Source: Gloeocapsopsis dulcis
Lineage (GTDB): Bacteria; Cyanobacteriota; Cyanobacteriia; Cyanobacteriales; Chroococcidiopsidaceae
Length of the DNA stretch: 64,000 nucleotides
Direction of reading: 5' to 3'
Assembly (NCBI RefSeq): GCF_032163395.1
Contig: NZ_CP119968.1
Location: forward strand, 3,374,001-3,438,000
Shown in pieces: positions 46,903-56,569 of this stretch. Each line of letters begins with the position of its first letter. The stretch's first letter is position 1. The position numbers were made by a program, and so were the translations under genes. Below the pieces are notes generated by a model, which had not been told where the DNA came from, made no database searches, and was given only the letters and a program-made list of their open reading frames with translations.

Positions 46903-48315
46903 ATGGTGTCTGTGCCTCAACCTTCTTCACACCCCACTGCTGACCGCGATAGCAACGCTAATACTGATGCCACTCCTATTTTGGCACTCAAGCAACTTGT
47001 CGCGCGTCTGCATAAGGAACAGCACAAGATCCACGATTTACTTGGTTCTCTAGGATTTGCCCTGAGAAGCTTCAGTAATCTTAATCAGTTTTTAGAACTC
47101 ATTCCGTTGATGGCAACACGAGTGACGGATGCTGATGGCGGTGCACTAGTTTTGTTTAAGCCTAATGGTCAAGTACGACTAGAAAGACTTCACTGTCAAG
47201 ATAGTCATCAAAGTAAAAATATCCGCAAAGCACTAGAAACCGCAATCAGTGTCGTTACAGCTTCTTTAACGACTGCTACCGGAATTGTTCCAACTACTGC
47301 TACAGCTGCTTTAGATGACCAAGTTAGTCGATACTTAGGTTCAGAAATTCAACTATTTGGTACAACAGTTTTTGTGAAACAAGTAGAACGCGGGCGACTG
47401 TATGTTTTTAGCAGTAATCCAGAATATAGTTGGGCAGAAAGTAGGCAAAAGTTAGTCCGCCTTGTTGCAGATTTAACTGCGGTTGCTGTTGAAAATGATG
47501 AGTTGACCGCAGAACTGCGCAAAAAAGAACGCATGAACCGAGAATTGGAAATCGGTGCAGAAATTCAACTGAGACTACTACCACGCCAATGTCCTAAAAT
47601 TCCTGGAATTACTTTAGCTGCCCGCTGTCAACCAGCAAGTCATATAGGCGGAGATTATTATGATTTTATTCCAACAAACTGCCATCCAAATCAAGTAGCG
47701 CTCGGTAGTGAAAACGACCCTTGTCGTTGGGGAATTGTCATTGGCGATGTTATGGGAAAAGGCGTTCCAGCAGGGTTATTGATGACAATGACGCAGGGAA
47801 TGTTACGAACAGAAGTTCCTAACGGAAATTCTCCTGCACAGATTCTCCAAAAATTAAATCGGGTAATTTATGCAGATTTAGAAAATTCTCACCGCTTTAT
47901 TACTTTGTTTTGTTCCGCCTACGATCCCCAAAATCAAACGCTATATTACAGCAATGCCGCACATAATCCGCCTTTGTTATGGCAAGCAGCTACGGGAAAT
48001 GTCAAGCGCTTAGATACGTGGGGAATGCTGATTGGGTTAGATGCAGAAAGCCAGTACGAAAATGCCCATATTCAATTGCATCCAGGAGATACAATTATTT
48101 ACTACACTGATGGCTTTACCGATGCGGCGAATCAAAGTGGCGATCGCTTCGACGAAGAAAACTTAATCCGCAAATTTTACTGGGCTTGTCAGCACTGTCA
48201 AGGACCACAAGCCATTCTTGAGTACTTATTTGAGCAAGTCTATCGCTTTATTGGTTCAGCAAATCAGAACAAAGATGACATGACACTAATTGTCTTGCAA
48301 GTTAAGAATGAGTAG
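46903..48315 (+). CDS. GAF-domain PP2C-type (SpoIIE/RsbU) phosphatase
   Basis: 470 residues. A Ser/Thr-rich N-terminus, a short coiled coil (LKQLVARLHKEQHKIHDLLG), a GAF sensor (about 65-205; contains MATRVTDADGGALVLFK and ADLTAVAVENDELTAELR), then the phosphatase (about 225-465). Phosphatase metal motifs: ASHIGGDYYDFI (first Asp), WGIVIGDVMGKGVPAGLLM (Asp) and IIYYTDGFTDAANQSGDRFD (Asp-Gly), plus NKDDMTLIVLQ (last Asp). A complete metal set, so active. RsbU-type phosphatases act on anti-sigma antagonists or similar phosphoserines, here controlled by a ligand or light bound to GAF. ftsY lies upstream and argH downstream on the same strand. Confidence 0.92.
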   Translation: MVSVPQPSSHPTADRDSNANTDATPILALKQLVARLHKEQHKIHDLLGSLGFALRSFSNLNQFLELIPLMATRVTDADGGALVLFKPNGQVRLERLHCQDSHQSKNIRKALETAISVVTASLTTATGIVPTTATAALDDQVSRYLGSEIQLFGTTVFVKQVERGRLYVFSSNPEYSWAESRQKLVRLVADLTAVAVENDELTAELRKKERMNRELEIGAEIQLRLLPRQCPKIPGITLAARCQPASHIGGDYYDFIPTNCHPNQVALGSENDPCRWGIVIGDVMGKGVPAGLLMTMTQGMLRTEVPNGNSPAQILQKLNRVIYADLENSHRFITLFCSAYDPQNQTLYYSNAAHNPPLLWQAATGNVKRLDTWGMLIGLDAESQYENAHIQLHPGDTIIYYTDGFTDAANQSGDRFDEENLIRKFYWACQHCQGPQAILEYLFEQVYRFIGSANQNKDDMTLIVLQVKNE

Positions 48316-48560
48316 CTTCTTGTGTAGGAGTGCAGAGGAGCTTGAGAGAGTTACTCGTAAAGAGTGTTGAGCTTAAGAGAGTTCTGAGTTCTGAGTGTTG
48401 AGTTATGAGTTATTTTCTAATGCCTCCGGCACGCTGCGCGAACAATTCAAAACGTGCTAACGCACCGCTACGCTAACAAAACTCAAAATTCAAAACTCAA
48501 AACTGTTCTCTAGCCACTTGGCACTTGCTACTTACTACTTGCCACTAACCACCAGTTACT
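48316..48560. repeat. Composite intergenic short-repeat cluster
   Basis: Long example: GTGTTGAGCTTAAGAGAGTT, GAGTGTTGAGTTATGAGTTA, AATGCCTCCGGCACGCTGCG, GTGCTAACGCACCGCTACGC, AAAACTCAAAATTCAAAAC and CACTTGCTACTTACTACTTG. Confidence 0.85.
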
Positions 48561-48693
48561 AGTCACGAACTTTTGAGAAAAAAGCAGATTTAGTAACAGC
48601 AATTTAAAGTTAGTTACTCATATCATCTTATTTTCGGTCAAAATCTTATTTTGATGAAACTGATGAATTTGAGTGAAGGAAAAGAAATTAGCT

Positions 48694-50124
48694 GTGAATC
48701 AACAAAAAACATGGAGCCAGCGATTTGAATCAGCGCTACACCCTGCGATCGCTCGCTTCAATGCTAGTATCGGCTTTGATATTGAATTAATCGAATACGA
48801 CATCACAGGTTCAATTGCCCATGCCAAAATGCTGGGACACACAGGAATCATTTCACTAGAAGAAACTACACAACTCGTTACAGGTTTAGAACAAATTCGC
48901 CAAGAATACCGGCAGGGACATTTCACTCCAGGGATAGATGCCGAGGATGTTCATTTTGCTGTTGAACGACGCTTAACCGAAATTGTCGGAGATGTTGGCA
49001 AAAAACTGCACACCGCGCGATCGCGTAACGATCAAGTTGGAACTGATATTCGGCTTTATTTACGCGACCAAATTGGGCAGATCCGCCAAGCTATCCGCGA
49101 ATTTCAAGGTGTTCTCCTCGATTTAGCCGAAACTAACATTCAAACGCTCATTCCTGGCTACACGCACCTGCAACGCGCCCAGCCTGTAAGTTTAGCGCAT
49201 CATCTCATGGCGTACTTTCAGATGGCACAGCGCGACTGGGAACGATTAGGAGATGTTAATCGGCGCGTCAATATCTCACCGCTAGGAAGTGGAGCATTAG
49301 CCGGAACAACTTTCCCGATTGATCGACATTTCACAGCGGAACTCTTGCAATTTGAACGAGTTTATGCTAATAGCATGGATGCAGTAAGTGATCGCGACTT
49401 TGCAATCGAATTTCTCGCCAGCGCTAGCATCATTATGGTTCACCTCAGCCGTCTTTCAGAAGAGGTCATTCTTTGGTCATCGCAGGAATTTAGCTTTGTC
49501 AAGCTTAAAGATAGTTGTGCTACAGGTTCTAGCATTATGCCCCAAAAGAAAAACCCCGATGTTCCAGAACTGGTGCGGGGCAAAACTGGGAGAGTCTGCG
49601 GTCATCTCCAAGCACTACTTGTTTTAATGAAGGGTTTGCCTTTAGCTTATAACAAAGACTTGCAAGATGACAAAGAAGCCATTTTTGATACAGTCAAAAC
49701 TGTCAAAGCTTGCTTAGAGGCAATGACCATTTTGCTACGAGAAGGCTTAGAATTTTCTACCCCGCGTCTAGCCGCAGCAGTCGCTGAAGATTTTTCTAAT
49801 GCCACTGATGTTGCCGATTATTTAGCAACACGAGGAGTTCCCTTCCGTGAAGCTTACAACCTTGTCGGCAAAGTTGTTAAAACTTGCATCACTGCGGGGA
49901 AGCTCCTCAGAGATTTGAGCTTAGAGGAGTGGAAAGCTTTACATCCTGCATTTGAGCAAGATATTTATCAAGCGATCGCTCCTCAACAGGTCGTTGCTGC
50001 TCGCAACAGCTACGGGGGAACTGGTTTTGAACAAGTGAGTCAAGCAATTTCTGCTGCTCGTCAGCTCGTGAGTGTGGAAGATACTTCCGCAACCACTGCA
50101 ACGGGTCAAATCAGTGCCGAATAG
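48694..50124 (+). CDS. argH: Argininosuccinate lyase
   Basis: 476 residues from GTG 48694; a GTG seven codons earlier is open but the family N-terminus ([18 protein letters not shown]) begins here. Splits argininosuccinate to arginine and fumarate. Family marks: [60 protein letters not shown], the signature [20 protein letters not shown] (Ser and Lys of the catalytic loop) and [16 protein letters not shown]. The C-terminus ends with a slightly extended, low-complexity tail ([17 protein letters not shown]). A weak GAAGGA is 13 bases upstream. Confidence 0.97.
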   Translation: MNQQKTWSQRFESALHPAIARFNASIGFDIELIEYDITGSIAHAKMLGHTGIISLEETTQLVTGLEQIRQEYRQGHFTPGIDAEDVHFAVERRLTEIVGDVGKKLHTARSRNDQVGTDIRLYLRDQIGQIRQAIREFQGVLLDLAETNIQTLIPGYTHLQRAQPVSLAHHLMAYFQMAQRDWERLGDVNRRVNISPLGSGALAGTTFPIDRHFTAELLQFERVYANSMDAVSDRDFAIEFLASASIIMVHLSRLSEEVILWSSQEFSFVKLKDSCATGSSIMPQKKNPDVPELVRGKTGRVCGHLQALLVLMKGLPLAYNKDLQDDKEAIFDTVKTVKACLEAMTILLREGLEFSTPRLAAAVAEDFSNATDVADYLATRGVPFREAYNLVGKVVKTCITAGKLLRDLSLEEWKALHPAFEQDIYQAIAPQQVVAARNSYGGTGFEQVSQAISAARQLVSVEDTSATTATGQISAE

Positions 50125-50244
50125 GCTTACTAGGCAAGGATTAGCCGCAAGGCTTGGTAATTAGTTAAAAATCATCTGGACTTGAGTTTACCCAATTACC
50201 TATTACCGCTTGTCCTCATCGAGTTACACGGGTGTAAGTCCTGC

Positions 50245-50409
50245 TTATGTATCAGCTGCTGCTGCTGTATCTTCTTCTTCTCGTTGCTGCTGCGGATTTT
50301 GTTGATATCTTCTCTGGAAACGCCCTGTAGTGGTTCTCTTACGAAACTTACGGGCGTACGCCTGATTCCGTAGCGCCTTTTCTTTTTTTGGGTTACGGCG
50401 CTTAGCCAT
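50245..50409 (-). CDS. Small basic conserved protein
   Basis: 54 residues from the ATG at 50409, preceded by GAGGTG at 5 bases. AKRRNPKKEKALRNQAYARK then FRKRTTTGRFQRRYQQNP, and an acidic, Ala-rich tip EEEDTAAAADT. No Cys, no hydrophobic core, so it is likely a disordered RNA- or ribosome-binding peptide. Small proteins of this kind are widespread in cyanobacteria but I do not know a named function. Confidence 0.7.
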   Translation of the reverse strand: MAKRRNPKKEKALRNQAYARKFRKRTTTGRFQRRYQQNPQQQREEEDTAAAADT

Positions 50410-50435
50410 GTTCACCTCATTAAATAAACAACAAT

Positions 50436-50657
50436 TTATGCCTCTGGAATTTCTATAGAGGCAATACACGATACCGATAATACGATATTGACAACTCCTT
50501 GCACTTTTAGGGCAAGGATTCTTGGGCTGATCACCGCCTCCACCAACGATGTTGATTTTGGTCTTACACAATCATATCTGACTCGACTACACTCGTGATT
50601 GAGCAAGCCTCTTAACGAGTCAATCCCGCAAGCGTAAGTTTCCATGTGCCCCACGGT
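50436..50657 (-). pseudogene. C-terminal remnant of an IS200/IS605 TnpB
   Basis: Minus strand: ICTVGHMETYACGIDSL, CVRPKSTSLVEAVISPRIL, ALKVQGVVNIVLS. Cyanobacterial TnpB proteins commonly end after the zinc finger with TVGHxETYACG and RPKSxSLVEA segments, and the element's right-end hairpin falls in the coding end. Here the hairpin TCCTTGC/GCAAGGA is at 50496-50518. The RuvC catalytic part and zinc finger are missing, so it is a dead remnant. Confidence 0.65.
50496..50518. mobile_element. IS200/IS605 right-end hairpin
   Basis: TCCTTGC-ACTTTTAGG-GCAAGGA. Imperfect palindromes of this kind close IS200/IS605 elements and are part of the TnpB guide RNA. Positioned inside the TnpB remnant, as usual. 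Confidence 0.55.
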
Positions 50658-50989
50658 ACATATTCAATTTCTTTTTCGTCCTTGCCGTGTGGACTTTGCA
50701 GCATTGACGGTTAGGAATTTCGAGATTACGGAGTAGGACGTTAAACCTGTCCTCATCGTTACTTCGACAAGCTCAGTAACCATCTCGCGGTCAGCAACCT
50801 GCGTACTATTTTAGCGCAAAAGCCGTCCTTCTAGGGCGGGGTTTTAAACTCAAATTTTTCGATAAGTTAACTAGTATTGCTAATGGACGATCTAAAGCAG
50901 TAAACCTCTTTTTCTAGATAGAGATTAGACTATGTTTTAAATGTTATTGATGGTATTACTGACGGCAGTTAATTATAAAGATTATAAGG
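50658..50989. other. Possible second IS fragment and promoter region of NUDIX gene
   Basis: Includes CTTCGACAAGCTCAGTAACC and, at 50815-50845, AAAAGCCGTCCTTCTAGGGC followed by GGGGTTTTAAACTCAAATT, which resembles other IS200/IS605-end sequences. No coding region intact. Confidence 0.45.
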
Positions 50990-51481
50990 TTGAATAGTAT
51001 TTCTCGCGTTCCAGCTTTTCGTTCTATGAGCCGTTTATGGCAAATTGGTCAAACTATCTTAGGCATTATCTTTCGGCATCCTATTCCTGGTACTAGCATT
51101 ATTCCTATTTTGCCTGATGGTCAAATCGTTTTGATTCGCCGCCGTGATAATGGTAAATGGTCACTACCTGGAGGAATGGTAGATTGGGGGGAAGATATTC
51201 CCACAGCCGTACGTCGGGAGTTAGCAGAAGAAACAGGACTCGAACTCGTTAAAATTCGTCGCTTGGTGGGAGTGTATTCCGCACCCGATCGCGATCCGCG
51301 AGTGCATTCAATTTGCGTGCTTGTCGAAGCCGAAGTTAAAGGCGACATGAAAATTCGCGATTCTTTAGAAGTCATCGACATTAAAGCTTTTTCTCCAACA
51401 TCTCTACCTCCAGGCGAACTTTCTCACGACCACACTCAGCAGTTACAAGACTACTTTGCTGGTTCGACAACTGTAGCTTAG
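50990..51481 (+). CDS. NUDIX hydrolase
   Basis: 163 residues from a TTG at 50990 (ATAAGG just before it); the ATG 12 codons later lacks a binding site, but is possible. Nudix box: GGMVDWGEDIPTAVRREL then AEETGLEL (pattern GX5EX7REUXEEXGU; here RRELAEETGL gives the acidic metal site). ILPDGQIVLIRRRDNGKWSLP precedes it. The substrate (nucleotide, ADP-ribose or similar) is undetermined. Length is typical of small Nudix enzymes; the N-terminus has a short hydrophobic part (LWQIGQTILGIIF). Confidence 0.85.
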   Translation: MNSISRVPAFRSMSRLWQIGQTILGIIFRHPIPGTSIIPILPDGQIVLIRRRDNGKWSLPGGMVDWGEDIPTAVRRELAEETGLELVKIRRLVGVYSAPDRDPRVHSICVLVEAEVKGDMKIRDSLEVIDIKAFSPTSLPPGELSHDHTQQLQDYFAGSTTVA

Positions 51482-51614
51482 GGAGGGGCGTGGGGCGTGG
51501 AGTGCGGGGTGAGGGGCGAGGGAAAGAGTGGTTAGTGACTAGTGATTAGTTTTGGGTTTTGGATAGAAGAATTTTCTTAACTCATAACTCATAACTCCTA
51601 GTCTTCCCCTGCCC
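51482..51614. repeat. Composite intergenic short-repeat cluster
   Basis: GGGGCGTGGGGCGTGGAGTG, GGGGTGAGGGGCGAGGG, GATTAGTTTTGGGTTTTGGA and CTTAACTCATAACTCATAAC. Confidence 0.8.
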
Positions 51615-52400
51615 TTATTCACCTCGACTTACCCAATAACAGCGTATTCCTTGGAAGATTAAGTGTGGCTCAGAAGTGAGCTTAGCGGCGATATCTGGGT
51701 ATTGTGCCTGAAAATAATTGAGAAGTAAGGCGCGATCGCCTCCTGTGATTGCTACACAACTTCTCGGAAATGCTTGCCACCAATCACAAACAAAGTCTTT
51801 TATCCCAGCCATCAAAGTGTAAATTACCCCACTTTGAATCGATTCTGGTGTATTCAATGCCCAGCGAGGCGGGAGTGATTTTGGGGTACTAACCACAGGT
51901 AAGGCAGCAGTTCTCTCACCCAATGATTGAAATTGCAAGCGGACACCAGGGAGAATTGCGCCACCCACTAAAGTGCGATCGCTGTTTGCCCCTGTGAAAG
52001 TAAGCGCAGTTCCAGCATCAATAACAAGAGCGGGAAAACCCCATGTTGCTCCCGCACCCCACAAAGCTAGTGCTCGATCAATTCCCAACGTGGGATAAAC
52101 TCCTTGCAGTGGAACTTGGTCTAACGTAATTTCGTGTAGGTTAGGGTATGTTTGCCAAATTATTGTTGCTTGGGGAACAACTGAAGCCAAGTAAATAGGC
52201 GGTAGCGTGATATTAATCGCCCCAGGAGCTAAAATTTTTCTAGAAAAATCGGTAATATTTTGGCAGCTAGCAAGATTTTGCACCACCGATACTGGCAAAT
52301 ACTCTGTATCCCAAGCAAATTGCAGCACTTCTTCAATAAACCACGCCCAGTGCAACCGCGAATTGCCAATCATCAACGCTAGCCAGTGCGATTTACTCAT
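51615..52400 (-). CDS. coaX: Type III pantothenate kinase
   Basis: 261 residues. First committed step of coenzyme A synthesis. ASKHA fold: phosphate-1 region [44 protein letters not shown] (phosphate-2, Asp kept) and [17 protein letters not shown], then [11 protein letters not shown]. The usual aspartate of 'DxGNT' in the first motif is M10 here (MIGNS); cyanobacterial homologues may share this, so activity is not ruled out. ATG preceded by no strong Shine-Dalgarno. Monocistronic. Confidence 0.9.
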   Translation of the reverse strand: MSKSHWLALMIGNSRLHWAWFIEEVLQFAWDTEYLPVSVVQNLASCQNITDFSRKILAPGAINITLPPIYLASVVPQATIIWQTYPNLHEITLDQVPLQGVYPTLGIDRALALWGAGATWGFPALVIDAGTALTFTGANSDRTLVGGAILPGVRLQFQSLGERTAALPVVSTPKSLPPRWALNTPESIQSGVIYTLMAGIKDFVCDWWQAFPRSCVAITGGDRALLLNYFQAQYPDIAAKLTSEPHLIFQGIRCYWVSRGE

Positions 52401-52459
52401 GAATCAATCACTGCTCTTCATCTTTTTCTAACTACCAGCCACTCATCATTCTTGACTCG

Positions 52460-52555
52460 CCCACACTCCGGACTTCGTCCCGCTAAACGCTAGACGCTAG
52501 ACGCTTCGCTACACTTCGTGAACGCTACACTACGTGAACGCTAACGCTCCTACTC
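52460..52555. repeat. Microrepeat tract before flv3
   Basis: ACTCCGGACTTCGTCCCGCT, CGCTAGACGCTAGACGCTT, CGCTACACTTCGTGAACGCT, ACACTACGTGAACGCTAACG. Built from ACGCT and CGTGAACGCTACACT units. Confidence 0.8.
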
Positions 52556-52671
52556 ACACACTTTTAGTTTTTTAAACTGAAACATAAATTTATTAATAAA
52601 GCTTTACAAAGAAAGCATGAGAAAATGAAGGTAGATAAAAAAAAATTATAAATTGCTAAGGAGGCTGACTA

Positions 52672-54399
52672 ATGGTAACGCTCACTGACAAAGCCCAGAA
52701 TCGGCTGACAATGCAAATTGCTGATACTGCTCCAAATACAACAGCGATTCGCTCTCTAGATTGGGATCGCGATCGCTTCGATATCGAGTTTGGCTTGCAA
52801 AATGGCACTACATATAACTCATTTATCATTCGAGGTGAGCAAACTGCTTTAGTTGATACCTCCCACGAGAAATTTCGTCAACTTTATTTAGACACGCTGC
52901 GTCAGGTTATCGACCCAGCAGAAATTGACTATATCGTTATTAGCCACACCGAACCGGATCATAGCGGCTTAGTCAAAGACGTATTACAGCTTGTTCCCGA
53001 AGCAACTGTCGTGGGGTCAAAAGTTGCACTTCAGTTTCTAGAAGACATGGTGCATCAACCGTTTAAGCGACAAATTGTCAAAAATGGCGATCGCTTAGAT
53101 TTAGGTAACGGACATGAATTAGAGTTTGTCAGCGCCCCGAATTTACATTGGCCTGATACGATGTTTACCTACGATCGCAAGACGCAAGTTCTTTATACTT
53201 GTGATGCCTTTGGATTGCACTATTGTGACGACAATACATTTGATGAAGACCTCGGCGCGATCGAAGCGGATTTTCGTTTCTACTACGATTGCTTGATGGC
53301 TCCTAATGCTCGTTCAGTTCTATCCGCGATGAAACGTATGGGTGAGTTGGGAGAAGTCACCACGATCGCAACAGGTCATGGACCGTTACTCTATCACAAC
53401 GTGGCAGAACTGACTCGTCGTTATCGTGTTTGGAGTCAATCGCAAGCTAAAGCAGAAACAACGGTTGCAGTTTTTTACACTTCCGATTATGGATATAGCG
53501 ATCGCCTCGCCCAAGCAATTGCCCAAGGTATAACTAAAACAGGCGTTGCCGTCGAAACCGTTGACCTGCGATCGGCAGATCTCCAAGAAGTTCAGGAACT
53601 GATCAGCCGAGTCTCAGGAATCGTTATCGGAATGCCTCCCGCGTCTGGAGATGCGGCAGAAACTGCCCAGACAGTGCTAAGTACAGTATTAGCCGCTGCT
53701 AAAGCGAAGCAATCTATCGGCATCTTTGAAGCTGGTGGTGGCGATGATGAACCAGTTTACCCACTATTGAACAAACTCCGCGATTTGGGTCTTTCGGTCG
53801 CTTTCCCCGCAATTCAAATCAAAGAAGCACCCACAGAAGCCACCTACAAGCGATGTGAAGAAGCAGGGACTGACTTAGGACAATGGCTGACGCGCGATCG
53901 CAGCATCAAAGTCATGAAATCTTTAGATGCGGACTTGGATAAAGCTTTAGGAAGGATTAGTGGCGGACTCTACATCATCACAGCCAAAAAAGGTGATGCA
54001 TCGAGCGCAATGCTGGCATCGTGGGTGACGCAGGCAAGTTTTAAACCACTAGGAGTGACAATTGCAGTTGCGAAAGACCGTGCAATTGAATCATTAATGC
54101 AAGTCGGCGATCGCTTTGTCCTAAACGTCTTAGAAGAAGGCAATCACCTACACTTAATGAAACACTTCCTCAAGCGTTTCTCTCCTGGTGCAGATCGTTT
54201 CGAGGGTGTGAAAACTCAACCTTCCCAAAATGGTGCGCCAATTCTTACCGATGCTTTAGCTTATATGGAGTGCGAAGTGACAAGCCGAATGGAAGTGAGC
54301 GATCACCATATTGTTTATGCCACTGTGGAAACAGGTAAAGTGAGTAATCCCGAAGCCCTCACCGCAGTTCACCATCGCAAAGTCGGCAATCACTACTAG
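52672..54399 (+). CDS. flv3: Diflavin flavoprotein Flv3 (oxygen-reducing, class B)
   Basis: 575 residues; AAGGAGG precedes the ATG. Domains: metallo-beta-lactamase-like (about 30-265), flavodoxin-like (270-410; TVAVFYTSDYGYSDRLAQAI), flavin reductase-like (about 425-575; ITAKKGDASSAMLASWVTQA). The diiron ligands are all present: H92, E94, D96, H97 (SHTEPDH), H159 (NLHWPD), D178 (CDAFG), and the last His in ATGHGPLL, so it is the class with a canonical site. In cyanobacteria Flv3 pairs with Flv1 to pass electrons from PSI to O2 without making peroxide, protecting under fluctuating light. Followed by flv1 237 bases on; the gap is filled by repeats. Confidence 0.95.
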   Translation: MVTLTDKAQNRLTMQIADTAPNTTAIRSLDWDRDRFDIEFGLQNGTTYNSFIIRGEQTALVDTSHEKFRQLYLDTLRQVIDPAEIDYIVISHTEPDHSGLVKDVLQLVPEATVVGSKVALQFLEDMVHQPFKRQIVKNGDRLDLGNGHELEFVSAPNLHWPDTMFTYDRKTQVLYTCDAFGLHYCDDNTFDEDLGAIEADFRFYYDCLMAPNARSVLSAMKRMGELGEVTTIATGHGPLLYHNVAELTRRYRVWSQSQAKAETTVAVFYTSDYGYSDRLAQAIAQGITKTGVAVETVDLRSADLQEVQELISRVSGIVIGMPPASGDAAETAQTVLSTVLAAAKAKQSIGIFEAGGGDDEPVYPLLNKLRDLGLSVAFPAIQIKEAPTEATYKRCEEAGTDLGQWLTRDRSIKVMKSLDADLDKALGRISGGLYIITAKKGDASSAMLASWVTQASFKPLGVTIAVAKDRAIESLMQVGDRFVLNVLEEGNHLHLMKHFLKRFSPGADRFEGVKTQPSQNGAPILTDALAYMECEVTSRMEVSDHHIVYATVETGKVSNPEALTAVHHRKVGNHY

Positions 54400-54620
54400 G
54401 GGCAAGTGGTTAGTTTTGAGTTTTGAGTTTTGAGTTTTGGAAAGCGTAAGCGTGCCGGAGGCATTACTATCAGTTTTGAGTTTTGAATTGAAGAACTTTC
54501 TTAACTCTCTTAAACTCATAACTCAGCACTCTCTTAAGCTCAACACTCATACTCTCTTGAACTCAACACTCAGCACTCATAACTCATAACTCTCTCAAGC
54601 TCCCCTGCTCAAGAAGCTCC
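54400..54620. repeat. Composite intergenic short-repeat cluster
   Basis: TTTTGAGTTTTGAGTTTTGA, GCGTGCCGGAGGCATTAC, and CTCATAACTCAGCACTCTCT ladders. Sits between flv3 and flv1. Confidence 0.85.
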
Positions 54621-54636
54621 TCACCTCATTTGACTT

Positions 54637-56346
54637 ATGGAATCAAAACCACGCGACGTACAGTTTTTTCCAGTTGGGATCGATACATCCGTGCTGCGAT
54701 CGCGCAGTTGGACGCGGTTAAGATTTGAAATTGAATATGCCTTGGCTCGTGGGACTACGGCTAATTGTTATGTGATTCAAGGCGATCAACTAGCAATTAT
54801 TGATCCTCCAGGAGAAACTTTCACCCAAATTTATTTAGCAGCTTTACAGCAGCGCATCGATTTACAAAAGCTAGATTATGTTATTCTCGGACACGTCAAT
54901 CCTAATCGTGCTGCAACGTTAAAAGCTTTACTAGAAATTGCCCCGCAAATTACCTTTGTCTGCTCTAATCCAGGTGCGATCAATCTCCGTGGCGCACTAG
55001 AAAACCCCGATCTACACATTAAAGTCATGCGTGGTGAGGAAACGCTGGATTTAGGTAAAGGTCATCATTTGCAATTTATCCCTACTCCTAACCCGCGCTA
55101 TCCGGATCATCTTTGCACCTACGATCCCCTCACAGAAATTCTCTACACGGATAAGTTCTTCGGAGCGCATATTTGTGGCGATCAGGTATTTGATGAAGGT
55201 TGGGAAAGTTTTCAAGAAGATCGGCGCTACTATTTTGATTGCTTGATGGCTCCTCATGCGCGTCAAGTAGAAACTGCACTAGACAAACTTTCCGATCTCC
55301 CTGTCAGAATGTACGCCACAGCGCATGGTCCCTTAGTGCGTTACGGATTGCTGCAACTGACTGAAGCATACCGTCAATGGAGTCAGCAGCAGACATCTCA
55401 AGACACAACAGTCGCTTTGATTTATGCTTCGGCTTATGGCAATACGGCAACTCTGGCACAAGCGATCGCGCGTGGCATTACTAAAGCAGGTGTTGGTGTC
55501 GAATCAATTAATTGTGAAATTGCTGCTCCAGAAGAAATTCGCACTGCTGTAGAAAAATCAGCCGGCTTTATTATCGGTTCACCTACACTCGGCGGACACG
55601 CACCTACTCCCATTCAAACAGCGTTAGGCATTGTCCTATCGACTGCGACTAACAATAAACTTGCAGGAGTGTTTGGTTCCTACGGCTGGAGTGGTGAAGC
55701 GATTGATTTAATTGAAAATAAACTCAAAGATGCTGGTTATCGATTCGGGTTTGACACCATGCGCGTCAAGTTCAAGCCCAATGATGTCACCCTGCAACTG
55801 TGCGAAGAAGCTGGAACTGACTTTGCTCAAAGCCTGAAAAAAGCTAAAAAAGTCCGCGCCCCGCGACAAGCAGCTACCAGTGTTGAACAAGCAGTTGGTC
55901 GAGTTGTTGGTTCGCTGAGTGTGGTTACAACCAAACAAGGAGATGTCTCTAGTGCCATGCTAGCGTCGTGGATTTCTCAGGCAACTTTTAACCCTCCAGG
56001 ATTAACCGTAGCAGTTGCTAAAGATCGTGCAATCGAATCACTCATGCACACTGGTAGTAATTTTGTCCTCAATATTCTTCCAGAAGACAACCATATTAGC
56101 TTGATGAAGCACTTTCTCAAACCTTTCAACCCTGGAGAAGATCGCTTCAATGGTGTGGGAACTCAAAGTGCAGATAATGGCTGTCCTATTCTCTCTGATG
56201 CTCTTGCTTATCTAGAATGCTCAATTCAGAATCGCATGGAAGCGGGCGATCACTGGATTGTTTACGCAAGTGTTGATAACGGCAAAGTCCTAGCTCCCGC
56301 AGCAGTTACTGCCGTTCATCACCGTAAGTCAGGAAACCACTATTAA
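54637..56346 (+). CDS. flv1: Diflavin flavoprotein Flv1 (class A, atypical diiron site)
   Basis: 569 residues with the same three domains as Flv3: metallo-beta-lactamase-like (about 25-260), flavodoxin-like (VALIYASAYGNTATLAQAIA) and flavin reductase-like (VTTKQGDVSSAMLASWISQA). The metal site differs: H86-V-N-P-N-R91 (GHVNPNR) in place of HxExDH, NPRYPD in place of NLHWPD, and TDKFFG in place of CDAFG. So it lacks most iron ligands, the class A pattern, and depends on Flv3. Together they form the Flv1/Flv3 hetero-oligomer. No Sll0218-like gene separates them, which argues against Flv2/Flv4. Confidence 0.94.
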   Translation: MESKPRDVQFFPVGIDTSVLRSRSWTRLRFEIEYALARGTTANCYVIQGDQLAIIDPPGETFTQIYLAALQQRIDLQKLDYVILGHVNPNRAATLKALLEIAPQITFVCSNPGAINLRGALENPDLHIKVMRGEETLDLGKGHHLQFIPTPNPRYPDHLCTYDPLTEILYTDKFFGAHICGDQVFDEGWESFQEDRRYYFDCLMAPHARQVETALDKLSDLPVRMYATAHGPLVRYGLLQLTEAYRQWSQQQTSQDTTVALIYASAYGNTATLAQAIARGITKAGVGVESINCEIAAPEEIRTAVEKSAGFIIGSPTLGGHAPTPIQTALGIVLSTATNNKLAGVFGSYGWSGEAIDLIENKLKDAGYRFGFDTMRVKFKPNDVTLQLCEEAGTDFAQSLKKAKKVRAPRQAATSVEQAVGRVVGSLSVVTTKQGDVSSAMLASWISQATFNPPGLTVAVAKDRAIESLMHTGSNFVLNILPEDNHISLMKHFLKPFNPGEDRFNGVGTQSADNGCPILSDALAYLECSIQNRMEAGDHWIVYASVDNGKVLAPAAVTAVHHRKSGNHY

Positions 56347-56569
56347 AGATTAAGATTCGTGGCTGGGGTAAAGAAAGCTGAGGAAGCTGGGAGAGTGATG
56401 AGTGAAGACTAAAAGTATCACTTGCTACTAAAACTCCTGAAAAAAGTGTGCTTTAGGTTACAACACGGAATCTACTTTATGGTATAAGCGTTGCCTAACT
56501 TAGAGATGCCATGCTTGTTTATAAACCCAAGTTTTAGCAACGCAGGCAAACACTAAGGAGGCAACAAAC

